Origin: Amphibalanus amphitrite
Taxonomy: Eukaryota; Arthropoda; Thecostraca; Balanomorpha; Balanidae
Length of the DNA: 64,000 nucleotides
Reading direction: 5' to 3'
Assembly: GCF_019059575.1 (NCBI RefSeq)
Contig: NW_024881562.1
Span: forward strand, 992,001-1,056,000
Both the position numbers and the translations under genes were made by a program. Shown here in pieces: positions 24,511 to 40,600 of the stretch. The notes beneath the pieces were generated by a model that was not told the DNA's origin, ran no database searches, and was given only the letters and a program-made list of their open reading frames with translations. Each line of letters starts with the position of its first letter. The stretch's first letter is position 1.

Positions 24511-25766
24511 CAGAGACCCGCGGGCCCATCCAGTGCTGTGGTGCGGCCGTGCAGACAGAGCGAAGCTGCGGTAAACATCATGGCCCGCCGAGTTTAACGA
24601 CGCCTGTGCCGGCTGCAGGCGCAGGGCAGCGGGCAACGAGCAGCATTCCTCGCGGGCCCGGCCATGACCGGACGCTTTCTGACGTACCTAACTCCTCGAC
24701 GGCACACCTCGGGCCCCGGAGACGGGCGGCTCGGGGAGCCGGAGGAGCTCCCCTCCCTCCCCGGGTCTCTGGAGACCTCCTCCCGGGCTTCTCGCGCCGC
24801 CGCCGCACCCTCTCCGTGACGACAGACGTCCAGCCCGGCCGTCGACGCTTCCGGCGCGCACCGACTTTGGGTTCCGCCGCGCCAAAATATGGCCAATCTG
24901 GCGCGAGACAGCGCGACGCCGCGTCGCAATCTGGGAGCGCCTCGTCCCGGCCGACGAGCTCGGCGCACGGCGCGGGTTGAAAAAGACGAAAGCGGCGCGT
25001 GACGCAGGCCACAATGCCGGCAATTTGGCGCCATTGTGACGCGCCGGACGTCTGGAGACGGTTGCGGCACGCTGGGCGTAAGGCGACTATTGTGGCGCGC
25101 TGCTGATGTCCCCGTGCGAGAGGTGTGAATATTTTTACAGCGTGCTGACCCGGCGGCGCTATTCAGACGTGCGTCGCTCGACAGACGGAATTCGATGAAT
25201 GGACCGTGGCGTCGGCGGCGGCTGCAACTGATTGAGCCCACTCGGAGTGTTTGCCGAGTCGCGTTCGTGACGCTGTTCACGGTGCTGAGAGTCGTCGGGG
25301 TCCTGGCCGGGCCGCGCCTCAAACCGCTTGACACAGCACGGGTGCATTGGCAACCAATGCACGTGCGAACACCCAGGAGGAGCATGATGCGGTCTGGCAA
25401 CGTGTCATCGTGAACAATGCTGAGAAATGGATTGCAAACAATAATCGTTCCTACTTGCATACACTTAGCGCCGAGCTTCTTAGCACCTTCTCAGCTTAGA
25501 TGGGTTGACAATGGCAGTTTGACAGCAGAGGAAAATGATAAATGATGCTGGTTCGCGCTCTATTGGGACCTCACACTCGTACTGCCAACAGTCAGCAGCC
25601 GGTTCCACTACTTCTTACCTTAGCAGTGACGCGCCACCACCGCACTTCATGGCACGCCTTACGTGTGCTTTTATCATGCATGCCTACTACTAATGTTGCA
25701 ATGCAGCGTGAACAACGAGGGATGCCATGCACTATACAGTCTTTGTAACTGGCTTATTCACAAAAA

Positions 25767-26045
25767 TAGCCGTTTTCACGACGGGCTATCCGGCGAGTGC
25801 ACCTAATTTGACCAAATCTGCACCTAATCTCTTTTAAAGCAAATATCATTATTTTATGAATTTATTTCAGCGTTTTAATCGATGATACTCTCTAATAATA
25901 TGACAAAGCAGGCATCTAAGCAATTAGTGCAACCCTAGCAGATAGCTACTAAGAGACACACTGAACCTAATTTGACCAAATCTGCACCTAATCTGCAGCA
26001 GATGTGCACCAAATGTGTACTAGATGGCCGCCGTGAAAACGGCTA
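25767..26045. mobile_element. Small inverted-repeat element, copy 1 (TAGCCGTTTTCACGACGG ends)
   Basis: The left end TAGCCGTTTTCACGACGG and the right end CCGCCGTGAAAACGGCTA are inverted repeats, with TA at both borders. The interior has repeated blocks of CACCTAATTTGACCAAATCT. An inverted copy lies at 54114-54417. It is non-coding and, by its TA target, probably mobilised by a Tc1/mariner-type transposase. Confidence 0.85.
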
Positions 26046-26186
26046 TTAAATATTTCGATGCAAATATGTTATGAAATGAAAATAGTGCAATAAATTAATC
26101 ATTGGCTACGTCGCTACGTTTTCTCTTTTTAATTTTTTTTTTAGACTTTCATAGTTACCCATCTGACTAGTGAATGCGTTGATTAA

Positions 26187-27350
26187 CCCGCGCCAAGATG
26201 GGGTCTGCCGAGCAACGCGGTCTGATGGGGGCCATTTTGGCCCCCCCCCTCAGATCTCGAGAACCACGCAACATAGCGACAAGCGGTAAACAGTGTTGGA
26301 TAGCCCCAACGGGGAACTACCTTGTGACCCAATTTCATTGACCTCGGTCAAACCGATGACGTCACAGGTCAGGTCAAAGGTCGAATTTTCACCGTTTACA
26401 GGCATTTCAAGAAATGCGTTGTAAAATCGAGTAAAATGCATTTCATTGAAAATCATCGATGGGGAAATGTTCTTCAAACACATATTTTGCTATTTGAGGT
26501 CACTGATACCAGGTCAGGTCACAGAGGTCAGGTCACTGGGGGGTCACTATATGAAAGTGTCGTGTGATACATGTTTTATGGTCCATTTTACATGACAAAT
26601 GCGATTATGTGGGTCAGACAGACTTTAGGGCCAGCTTAGGTCACGTTTTGGTCAAGGTCAGGTCAAGGTTAGGTCAAGGTCAGGTCAAATTAGGTCAAAT
26701 TTCAAAGTTGATATTTTTGCATAAAATGGGTATCGATTCGATGCAGCTAGATCGTCACGGGGAGTACAATGGTGGTCTCCGTTTTGCGCTACGAGGTCTA
26801 GAATTGCTAAAAATTGAGTTAAAAAATTTGACGTCATCAATTTTTAACAGTTTTTTCGCTATAACTTGGCCAAAAAAGAGGTATCGATCTAAAATTTGGT
26901 ATGTATATCGAAGAGCGCAGGGACTATCACATATATTCCGGTTTTTCGAAATTCGAAAAAAAATTTGGATTTTTTTTAAGTTTTCCTGAAAATCATTTTT
27001 TTATTTTGCGGGGTCAAAATCCCAAAATTTCAAAAATCCGAGATAGCAGTTTTGTAGCGCCGTTTTTCTCTACACAACCACATAAAGAACTTTAAAATTG
27101 CATGTTAACTATAGAATTGGTGAGCGTTTCAAGATGTCATGTTTTTTGCTCATTTTTACTCGAACATTACCTCAGTTTGACCTCAATAACTCCTGACCTG
27201 AGGTGACCTGTGATTTGAAATTTTGTGTGAAGGTGTCAATTAATGCCCGGTAAGGTACCCAAAATTTGGCGGCGCTGCGCGCCGCTGTTTTCTCTCTATT
27301 TAAGAAAACCCACAGGGGGGCCAAAATGCCCCCCCCCCATCAGGGCGCGG
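26187..27350 (+). mobile_element. TTAA/CCCGCGC family element A
   Basis: TTAA (26183-26186) is followed by CCCGCGC, a doubled head with the tag GATGGGG/CTGATGGGG, and a G-run hairpin with the loop CCATTTTGG (about 26226-26249). The tail end has the same hairpin inverted (27315-27338) and the tag CATCAGGGCGCGG, but its outer border has decayed and I cannot place the second TTAA. Inside are AGGTCA arrays (26500-26700) and the palindrome GCGGCGCTGCGCGCCGC (about 27273). It is non-coding. The sequence after the hairpin (TCTCGAGAACCACGCAAC, then GCGACAAGCGGTAAAC) is shared with element D. Confidence 0.78.
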
Positions 27351-28289
27351 ATCGCCATGGGTGATACCTAATTGCATCGATTGGCGATTCTATCAAGCCA
27401 AATCTGTATAAAACTAAGCATGCAAGGTGCCCAAAAACTCCTCTTGGAATGTCGCTGAACTGGTCTGCGCATTGCATAATGCATTTCAAATATTAAAATA
27501 TCCTTAAAGATGGAAATCTTACAGATGGAAACTTACGATGTGGAATCTTAAGAATATTGACCCGCGCCCCGCTGGGGGGGGGGGGGGCAGAATCTGCCCC
27601 CTCCCGTTTTTCGCCAATAACTTCTAAACGCGTTACGCCAGTGACGTCAAACTTTCAGTACCTTATCATACATCAATTTGACACGTTTCCTGAAAATTTG
27701 AGCGAAATCCGTCGGAAAATTTTTGAGAAATTGACGTTTTAGTGACGTCATGTCATAGGCGTCGCCAGAGATTTTCGGTTGGGGGGCAAAATCAACTTTT
27801 GTGTTAAAAATTGCCTTTCCCCAGTCTTTACTCACTCGTTTTACATATCATTCGACGCGCAATGGTGCGAGGAATCCGATAGTGACAAAGGTTTCCTTCT
27901 AGCTATGACATGTGATTTTTTTACAGAAAAATTCGAATTTTGAAATTTCATGACACAAACGACTGGTAGAATTATAGTATATGTATAGTGGCTGCGATTG
28001 TCATTGACCCCTTATCCCAGCCGCCGATCGTAGCTAAGTTGGACATTCGGCGGAGAGTGAGTGTCGGAAGTGTGAATCGGAAGTAATTCATCTTTGCTCC
28101 AGTGAGAGGAAGTGTTTGTTCACTCGAGTGTGAACAAAAAGTTTCTCGTTTTTCGTGTGAAGGGAAGCGCTGCAAACGCGAACAAAAACTGTTAAACGGA
28201 ACCAAAAATTACGCACGGCATAGCGGCAAGGGATCCCTTAGAGATAGGTTTTGGACTTCCAGGCCATTTCAGGCCACTCAGGGTCAGTG

Positions 28290-28790
28290 CTGACTCTCAG
28301 AAGCATGCTTAGGATCCCGGAGATCGGCGTGGGTCACCTCAACTATTTACGTGTACGTGGTGCTTTAGGGCTTTCCGAGCCCAAGTGTGGGCGACGGGCG
28401 CTAAGAGACTAGGCTCCGGGTGAGCCTGGAGCCCTCGGATAACAGTGTGAACCCTCGGGGTCTGTGTCGAATCCCTAAGGACCCTACGTAGGGACATAAT
28501 AAACATGTGTTGCGGACCTCAGAGGGACACGTGAGCTGTGACCCCTCAGATGCCGGCTTGGGGTTAGCAAAGTCTGTCGCCTCAAAAGTTTGGCTGAACT
28601 ATCAGAGGCCAGTTAAGGTTCTCAGAAATGTTCGAAGGCTAAAAGATCCCTGCATGGGCCCTCAGAGAACATGGACACCAGTGGGACTTTCAGAGGCCGG
28701 TTTGGGCCCTCTGAAAGCTTCTTTAGGGCTCAGTGGAGCTCCTTTGGAGCCTTTGTTTAAAGCAAGCTCATGAGCCCCTGCGACACTTGT
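28290..28790 (-). repeat. Degenerate minisatellite, CTCTGAGGGCCC family, copy 1
   Basis: In reverse the stretch reads as drifted units with CTCTGAGGGCCC or CTTTCAGAGGGCCC roughly every 30-60 bases. The same motif builds the larger array at 41400-42600, although the two lie inside different transposons. Confidence 0.65.
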
Positions 28791-28834
28791 ACGGTACTTG
28801 AGCCTGTCGCAGGCATTTGACGAGAGTTGAGAAA

Positions 28835-30612
28835 TAGAGGTGGCAAAATGTGGACCCGGGGACCCGGTCTATGGAACCGGTCTGGACCCGGATGGGTCCA
28901 GACCGGGTCCCCCAAAATATTTGGCCGGGTCCAACCGGGTCCTATCATTTCCCTGTGATTTATGTAAATATTAAATTAATATCTTTTATGCTTTGGCAAA
29001 CATAGTCATAGTTGATGCAGTTTCCAGCTCATAAGTCCCAGTTCCACTTTTGAATTTTAACATTCCTGCAGATTGGGCTACCTATTCTATAGCATACTGG
29101 TCAGTCTTGCTTCAATTTCTTATCTTGTCACCTACAACAGAATAAACAAGTTCTAAGTGCCAGCAATCCAGAAAACATTTCACCAAATGTTTGTACGGAT
29201 CACTTCCATTCAGTTTGCTGTACAAAACCTAGCAATATTTTGAGCTGTAGAAATGAAATACCAATAACATATGTAGGTAAGTAGGTATGACTGAAATCCA
29301 TTTATAAATGGACACAAATCCAACTGAAGCAAGGCTGACCAGTGGCATTCTCACCTGCCTCTTCAAAGACATTGACATACCAAAGTCACTATGCCCACCG
29401 GAAATCAGAGTTCATGTTTGATTCAAATGCATTTCATAACTCAAACAGCTTTGAAATTATTTCTATCATGGCCAGAAGACAACTCATAAAACCAACATGC
29501 CCTTTCATAAATCCATAAAGCTAAAAATGAATCCAAGGCATTCTCCAGAAACCGTAGTATTGATCAGATTTTTAGCCAACTGGCGCCGCATGGTGGCGCT
29601 AGCAGAGCGTATTATACATATAGCGCTCTGCTAGCGCCATCATACGGCACCAGCTGGCAAAAAACTTAGTCAATACCAATGCCCTTCTCCAAGGCCAATG
29701 ATTCCGTGTTGATGTGAAAATGGCGCATTTGAGCGTCATATATGCTATACCTTACGCACGCTAATCTACTGCATAAAGTTTACAATTTTGGAACACGTTT
29801 GGGAAGAAATCAAGTAAGTCTCAGAACAATTGGTATTTATTCTATATCTAAGTACTAACAAAAAAATGTGGTTTGTTTTCTACGTTGATAAATTGGCACT
29901 TAAGTCATGATCGCAACCTTGCAGTACTTAAAAGTGTATTGCCATTTGCCATTACGATTTTGCAGTACTTTAACACCAACAAAATTTTGCAGTGATTTAA
30001 CGGTCCTTGCATTGCTATCGTGTCGACATTTCTGGCGGACCTCACAAAGTTTTGATGTTTCCTATTTGATTTTGAATGTTTTCTCGTTTGGGGCCTTGGA
30101 TAGTTGATAATATTTGTAAGGACTAATGAATTAATTCTAAAAACGAATATCTTTTACCAAGAATATTGGAAAAGGTATGTATCAGTATGTTATCTTGTTC
30201 CATGTTGATGTTAGGTTCTGACTCTGGTGAAGGCACTGCTCCATGGATCCCCAGTTCACATCATTTTTAGCAGCTGTAGTAAAAGTGGCTTAGGTTAGCT
30301 TGAAATTCATTGGTCTACTTACTTCTTATATTCTTTAATAAACTGGTTCTAAAATACAAACAGTGAAGCAAAGTGAAATGACCATGGCATGAGTTTTTTT
30401 ACTTTGCAACACAAGTGTGCCCAACCCAATTGGAAAGAAACTATTTTATTCTTGCTATACCTACAGCTGTACACAATTTTCATAATGAATTTCGGGAACG
30501 GGTCCATCTGGTTCCAACGCTGACTTAGACCGGGTCTGACCGGTTCCAGAAATATGCCAGTCAGACCGGGTCCGGGTCCGGGTCCCAAAATTTTCCAGTT
30601 TTGCCACCTCTA
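28835..30612. mobile_element. hAT-type element (1.78 kb, non-coding)
   Basis: The 8-bp duplication TTGAGAAA lies at 28827-28834 and 30613-30620, and the ends are TAGAGGTGGCAAAA and TTTTGCCACCTCTA. Both termini carry clustered GGACCCGG/CCGGGTCC repeats within 130 bases, the usual subterminal binding sites. The interior is AT rich and has no transposase frame that I recognise. The small frame at 29907-30107 shows no motif. Confidence 0.92.
29557..29676. repeat. Foldback with 53-bp arms inside the hAT element
   Basis: Left arm 29557-29609 and right arm 29624-29676 are imperfect reverse complements; the inner GGCGCTAGCAGAGCG is perfect. They are separated by 14 bases. It would form a long hairpin as RNA or single-stranded DNA. 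It may be a small foldback element of its own. Confidence 0.85.
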
Positions 30613-31978
30613 TTGAGAAAGGCCCCGAAGATTTCGTTTCACGCTTTGAACGAAAATTGTGTCAGCACTTCAAAACTTATGAAAATCAGCTGTAAAATGT
30701 AATAAAGAACGAACTAGGAACATGGAATGAATCACAGCATTGTCATTTCCGAGTCTGGACTCGGAGTCTGGTAGATTTTGGCGACTGCGAGTCAGACTCT
30801 GGTTTGAACTGCACGCTCCAACCGAGTCTGACCTCACAGGCATTCTCAGAAAGGTACCCCCCATTTTTCCCGACTCCAAAATCTCATCGGATCTGTATCG
30901 ATCTCTGTGGGTGCCCGGTCCGAGGTTGGGGGGGGGGGCAAGCTGCCCCGCTTGCCCCCCGTGGCGACGCTAATGCGTCATGTTCGCCATTTTCGACTCA
31001 AAAACGGCAAATTTTCAAACGCCGCTAACATCTTCATTTTTAAAGGAATCAAGACTTAACAAAAAGGTTATACGTGATTCTACTTTGTCTATCAAATGGC
31101 TATCTCGGTTTTTTGAAAATTTTGGATTTTGGCACAATTTTTTTTTTCTAAAAAAACTGACATTTTTGGGAAAATAATTATAAAATCAAAAATTTTGAAT
31201 GTATCGAAAAAAACCGGAATATATGTCAGAGAAGTGGTCTATGTGCACCTACATACCATTTTTTTAGAAGAATCGGTTCAAAAATGTGGGAGTCATTCAA
31301 AATTTTATGACGTCACGACACACAAATTTTTCGAAAAATGATTTTTTTTGGAAGTTGTAGACCTCGTACGGAAACAAAAATAGCATCATTCGATTCCTCG
31401 TGACAAACTGCATCAGATAGACACCTTTTTAGGCCTTAACAACCAACTTCAAAATTTGACCTCACTTGACCTGACCTTGACCTGACCTCGACCTGAAATT
31501 CATCCAGAGGTGGTCCATATCACTTATTGAGTGTGCCTATTGAATTATATGAGTAAAATGACCCATAAAACATGTGTCGCACATGCCCTTTTCTATATTT
31601 TGTGTTTGGTGACCTGACCTGACCTGACCTGACCTTGACCTTGACCTTTGAATGACATTGTATGCAACGAATATTGTCTTGGTAGTCTAAGAACACGTTT
31701 TGGGCAATCAGTCTCAGTCCATTCTTCGGCAACTACGGTGCAAGGCCGATACTGTAGAAACTTGAATTTTGTACCCTTGACCTGACCTTGACCTGACCTC
31801 TGACCTACTTAAGCAAAAAAAATTGGGCTCTTAAGATGCGCCTTGTTGAGAGCTTTCGATTGCCGTTTTCCCCGTCTTTCTACGACCATCGGTTCGGAAG
31901 TTAGACAGGGGGGCATAATCTGCCCCCCCCCCCCATCAGGGCGCGTATGGCTGAGTAGCCCAGCGGGGCGCGGGTTAA

Positions 31979-36342
<4,364 letters not shown>

Positions 36343-36356
36343 GCGCTGTCTTATCT

Positions 36357-38751
36357 GTTGTTGTTGTTGTTGTTCGTCCTCTCGGCGTCTAGCGACGCGA
36401 AGCCTCGCGGCTTAGCATCCCTCTGCGCGCGGCCGCCATGGCCGCGATGTAACTTGTGCTCCTTGCAGTCTCTCTGGTTGGGGCGTGTATGCTTCCCGTC
36501 AGGCGGAACCGAAGCCCCATCTGCGCTGGGCACCGCAACAGAATGTGATCTGGGGTGTCGGCTTCCTCCTTACAGAGTGGGCAGAGGGCTCCGCCGCATG
36601 CTCGTTCATTGCAGGCGTCGCACTGCCGTGTGGGGCTCTTGCCGATGCGATGCAGGTATTGTTGCGACCCTGACCAGTGTCCGGCTCTCAGCTGGTGGAC
36701 GTCGATAGCCGTCAGACGGTCCAGGCCAGACACTGTGGGTGGGCGCGTTGTCCCCATCAGGGTTCGGAACCAGCCTGGGGGTCGCTGCTCTCGTGTGCGA
36801 GCGTCCGCCGCTCGCGCCGCTGCTCTATGCACTGTGCGCATGTCCACCGGTACCTGCTCTTGGGGGAGAGATGCCGCCTCCTTGGCTAGGCTGTCGGCCA
36901 TCTCATTCCCAGGCAGCCCGCAGTGGGACGGGACCCATTGTAGGCGCACTTGCCGCTCTCCATTGTCGGACACCAGGGCCAGAGCGTCCCAGACAGCTCG
37001 GTTCAGCTGCGTCCTTTGCTCGGCCGGGCCACTCCGTAGGGCAGATAGAGCTGCTTGCGAGTCGGTACACAGTATGATGGGGTCCTCCTCATGATCAGTG
37101 TGGTTGCCGATGTAGTTAAGTGTCTCGCGGAGTGCCACCATCTCCGCTCGGTAACTCGAGCAGAGCTTGCCCGCTGGTGCGCGGAGCTCGTGGCTCCCCC
37201 CGTCGGGCCACTCGATATAGCCGCCCGCTCCACCGTCCAGCACTCCTCCCGTGGCGGATCCGTCCGTCCAGGCCCAGGTCGCGCACTGGGGGAGGGACGC
37301 CAGGTGCAGGGCGGCCGCCTGTCGGCGGGTCTCCGCGGACGCTCCGGAGGGGGGTGTGGCTCCTATCCCCAGGTCAAAGACCACCGGGGGGGCCTCCTCC
37401 CACGGGGCGACGCTGGGCGGCAGCACCGGCTCGATCGGGGCCACGACACCTGCCATGTGCCAGGCCTCCAGACCCACCGTGCGCCAGCCCGTCACCGCCT
37501 TCAACCGTGGGTTGACGGTCGCGTCCGCTACTCGGCGTAGTGGGTCCTCTTCTGGGAGGGCTCTTGCCTTCGCGAGGAATCGCGCCGCCAGGGTGGTTTT
37601 CCGGGCCGTCACCGGAGCCAGTCCTGCCTCCGCCATCAGGGCTTCGGTGGGGGTTGAGCGCGTGCAGCCCGTTATGACGCGGGCGGCCTCCCTCATCTCC
37701 CTCTCCAGTACCTCCACGTGGGAGGGGGACGCGGCCGGTAGCCACGCTGCGGCGGCGTGCTCCAGCGCGCCTCTGACGTAGCCGTTGGCCACGATGCGGA
37801 GTTGCCGCTCTTCCAGCCCCCAGTCCCTGCCCGTCAGTCTCCTGAGGTGTTGCAGTCTCGGTCGGGTTCTCTGTCGCATCCTCTTGCAGTGCTGGCCGAA
37901 GTGGAGGAGGCGATCCAGCGTTACTCCGAGCAGGTTGAGAGTCTCGCGGGCCTCAACTCTCGCTCCAGCCACCCTGATGGACAGGTCCACTGCGTCCTTC
38001 GGCCACTGCGAGAGCACCAGGACCTGGGTTTTCTCTCCCGAGACGACCATCTTCGATGTCCTGGCCCATCTTGTCAGCGTGTCAGCGGCTTGCTGGGCTC
38101 GGTGTCTGGCCGTCTCGATGTTCGCACCCGCGCACAGGGTTGCAGTGTCGTCGGCGTACATATAGGGTGTGCATCCTTGGATCGCCTTGAGGGAGTGTGC
38201 GAGGGGTGCCGCCCACAACAGAAACAAGAGCGGGGACAGGACGCTACCTTGCGGTAGGCCCGCCCGAAACACCCGTTCGCCACTCTTCACTCCGTTCACC
38301 TCGACGGCGACTCGTCGGTCTCGGAGCCACTGCCACGTCCACTGCACCATGCAGCGCGGGAGTCCCAGTTCTAGCAGTCTCAGACGTAGGAGGCGATGGT
38401 CCACCACGTCATAGGCGCGCGCGAAGTCATACGCGACCAGCACGTACTTCTGGGCGGTGGTGCCTTCTGGTGGGTCTGCACGTCTGGACTTGGGCCGATT
38501 CCATCCGTCTTGCACTTGCTGGACGAGTCCGCCGATGCTGTCCTCGACCGATCGGCCAGCCCTGAAGCCGACCTGCTCCGGTGGGACCAGTCCGCGGGAC
38601 TCGGCCAGGAAGGTGAGACGTCGCTTGATGAGTCGCTCAGCCAACTTGCCGACGTGCGAGGTCAGAGCGATGGGGCGGTAGCTCGCGGTGAGTCGCTTGT
38701 CCTTCCCCGCCTTGGGGATGGGGACTACCGTCGCTTCTTATCGCGTCGACC
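36357..38751 (-). mobile_element. 5'-truncated LINE with reverse transcriptase and RNase H
   Basis: A 14-bp target duplication, GCGCTGTCTTATCT, lies at 36343-36356 and 38752-38765. The element runs on the minus strand and ends just after the stop codon with a short (AAC)n tail (plus-strand GTT run at 36357-36374). The 5' end is cut inside the reverse transcriptase at about 38735, leaving roughly 2.4 kb; about 15 bases of unclear origin (38736-38751) lie at the 5' junction. RNase H after the reverse transcriptase places it with the I/Ingi/Vingi-like LINEs rather than with the LINE at 542-6837. Confidence 0.93.
36389..38735 (-). pseudogene. LINE reverse transcriptase-RNase H frame, uninterrupted but lacking its N-terminus
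   Basis: Coding begins at the truncation with VVPIPKAGKDK and SYRPIALTS. Counting residue 1 from the leucine codon at 38644, the domains are: VAYDFARAYDVVDH (69-83, first catalytic Asp), PQGSVLSPLLF (131-141), YADD (163-166), then RNase H with TDGS (Asp461), SSYRAE (Glu501), CTDSQ (Asp528) and VPSHCGLPGNEMAD (His574, Asn580, Asp584). The C-terminal cysteine-rich finger has C675, C678, C683, C688, C691, H700 and C705. No stop or frameshift breaks about 750 codons, so the insertion is recent. The endonuclease and ORF1 are missing, so it cannot move by itself. Confidence 0.92.
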
Positions 38752-38765
38752 GCGCTGTCTTATCT

Positions 38766-40122
38766 CGGCCCACCGTGTGAACGCTCCCCCGAGATGACAG
38801 CTCATTTCGATGTGCTGCAGCGAGACTGGCGTTCCTTCAGCAATGACATTGGCCAGATGACGATTAGTGTAATTTGGTGAATTCCCAGGAACCGCAAATC
38901 TCTGACACGTCAAGGAAACACAATTTTAGGAAGAAAACCTTGAGTCAGGAACAGCTTAGCATGGAATCTATGTAGTCCATCCAAATTCCAACGGTCTTGC
39001 CACTGCGCATGGAACAGCTCATGTTCTAAGCGCCCTTGCGTACCTAATGTTTTGACGGATAGTTTGGTTTTTGCCTGTGGGCGGACTGTGCCGCCCGGCA
39101 CAGGTGCAGTGCGGGTTGCCTACCTGCCAGGCGGCCGACGCCGTAAGGTAGGCTGTACCGCAGTGCTCGCCTCGCCAGTAACTGCGCGGCGGAGAAACTT
39201 GCCATGCGGCGGAGAGTTTGTTCTGTAAGGAGTGAGTGCTCTACGGAGGGGATGTGCTCCCTACGATATGTGCTCTACAGGATGTGTACAGAGTGTGCCT
39301 ACTCCGTACGTTTTTCACGCCGTGTGTTCTCATACGGAGTGCATGTGCTCTGTATGTAGTGAGCGTGCTTTATGCGGAACGTATGTTTTGTGTACGATGT
39401 GTGTGTGTGTGTGCTTTGTACGGATGATGAGCGCTGTACGCTGAGTGTGTGCTGACGGTGCTCTCATACGATGTGAGCGCTCTGTACCGAGTGTATTCCC
39501 CACTCGGCCACGGTCTGCCGGCGACGGCGATGGCTGGTTTATCTAGGTGTCATCATCGGTCCCTGCCAGTGAGATCAGCCGACCTCCCGCGTCGGAGGGA
39601 GGGGGGGGCGTCCCACCCGGTCGAGCACCACAGCGTGACCTCCACTGCGCTCCTCTCCATAGCGCGTTTTGTTATGATAAGCGAACAGATGTCCATTCCA
39701 ATGGATTGGAGCTGATATTTCAGATTTGCTCCGTTGAGTCGCTTGAGCTTGTCCAGTGGAGGACCTGATACCGGTCAAGTTTTTCTTTTGGGTCTATTCC
39801 TCAACCTTGTCAAATTTCCCTGACGTTTATTTTAATTTGATCTCCAAAGCAGTATATATGTGGTAGAACTGTCATCTGGTGTGAATGAACAAACAAACAT
39901 AGATTCGGCCGAGCAATTAGTGGCATTGCTGAAACTCGTGTTGACGATATAACGAGTTATTTGCTGTTTTGAGACTACACAGGGCTAGCTGATATTCGCG
40001 CTTCGTTTAAAGCTCACCCGAGCATAGGCGTACTAAAAGGTATCTCTCAACAGTTTTTGTTTCTCCTGGGTCACCCACTTTGTACAGAAAACATACAACC
40101 ACTCACCATTGAAAACATATTT
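38766..40122. other. Unassigned stretch
   Basis: No gene seen. It holds the degenerate GT-rich array at 39225-39500; the rest has no recognisable content. Confidence 0.4.
39225..39500 (+). repeat. Degenerate GTGCTCTNTACGGA array with a short (GT)n
   Basis: Repeated blocks such as GTGCTCTACGGA, GTGCTCTACAGGATG, TACGGAGTGCATGTGCTCTG and TACGATGTGAGCGCTCTG occur with spacing of 20-40 bases. A (GT)8 tract sits at about 39399. Confidence 0.6.
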
Positions 40123-40504
40123 AAAGGGACAGTATCACCATTTTGATGAAATTTGACATTGCATAGGCCCCAACTTTCTGGTCCGGGAACTGAAGACCGA
40201 TCCTCGAAGCTCCACACCGTTATCCCGCTATCGCCGCTCAAAGTACGAAAGGTGTACTACACTTTGAATCGTGCTTCACTATCTTCACTGTTTAAATGTT
40301 TGCGCCGTTTTGAATTGACCGCCAGTAATAAAACCTTTACCTTGGTCATTTCATCAAATTTTTATAAAGCCAAAACGTTTTTCGCACTTATTCATCACCG
40401 TTAAATTCATTAAATAGTTGTAGGCAATTTCCGCTGTTTCCTTTGGATTCTAGCGGCTCAACAAAGGAATTCCTCCAGCTTGAATCACAATCTCCCTCCA
40501 ATGT

Positions 40505-40600
40505 ATGGCGTTTATCACGTGATTGTCACGTGATATTTCCTCCCATTGTCAATCGTCACGTCCAATTGTCACTCCCTCCAATTGTCACGTGATATTTTTA
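40505..40600 (+). repeat. Cluster of CACGTGAT and CCAATTGTCAC motifs
   Basis: TCACGTGAT occurs three times (about 40513, 40525 and 40586) with related CCAATTGTCAC/CCCATTGTCAATCGTCAC blocks between. CACGTG is the canonical E-box. Whether it is used is unknown. Confidence 0.65.

Larger units (their letters stand above)
20543..25766. other. Unassigned stretch with small repeats
   Basis: No supportable gene. It contains a 12-bp tandem array (22974-23040), a degenerate GGTGGGATC-like array (about 24400-24510), a GC-rich part (24600-25330) with accidental open frames on both strands, and an 11-bp-stem hairpin at 23902-23934. Confidence 0.4.
27753..30975. mobile_element. 3.2-kb inverted-repeat element inserted in element B
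   Basis: Direct repeats CGTCATG (27746-27752 and 30976-30982) flank it. The empty site, with a single CGTCATG, is seen in element C near 45060-45066 in reverse. The ends share AGGCGTCGCCA (left) and TGGCGACGCT (right). Next to the right end is a G11/C-run hairpin (about 30929-30960) and next to the left end a G6 run. The 7-bp flank, perhaps 8 with one change, and the end sequence suggest hAT, but no transposase is visible. A further hAT is nested inside. Confidence 0.75.
27561..31974 (-). mobile_element. TTAA/CCCGCGC family element B, split by a 3.2-kb element
   Basis: The tail end is on the left: TTGA (a changed TTAA), CCCGCGCCCCGCTGGGG, then a G-run hairpin with the loop CAGAATCTG. The head is on the right and ends CGGGTTAA at 31978. 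Without the insert at 27753-30975 it is about 1.19 kb and aligns throughout with element C in reverse, for example the part around 31080-31340 with 44690-45000. TGACCT arrays lie at 31455-31800. No coding sequence. Confidence 0.85.

Noticed and set aside
24594-25460. 288-codon frame on the minus strand
   Set aside because: Arg/Ala/Pro-rich translation in GC-rich sequence overlapped by several other open frames. No motif or splice structure.
36357-38751. A functional host reverse transcriptase gene
   Set aside because: A target duplication, repeat tail and missing N-terminus show a truncated LINE insertion.
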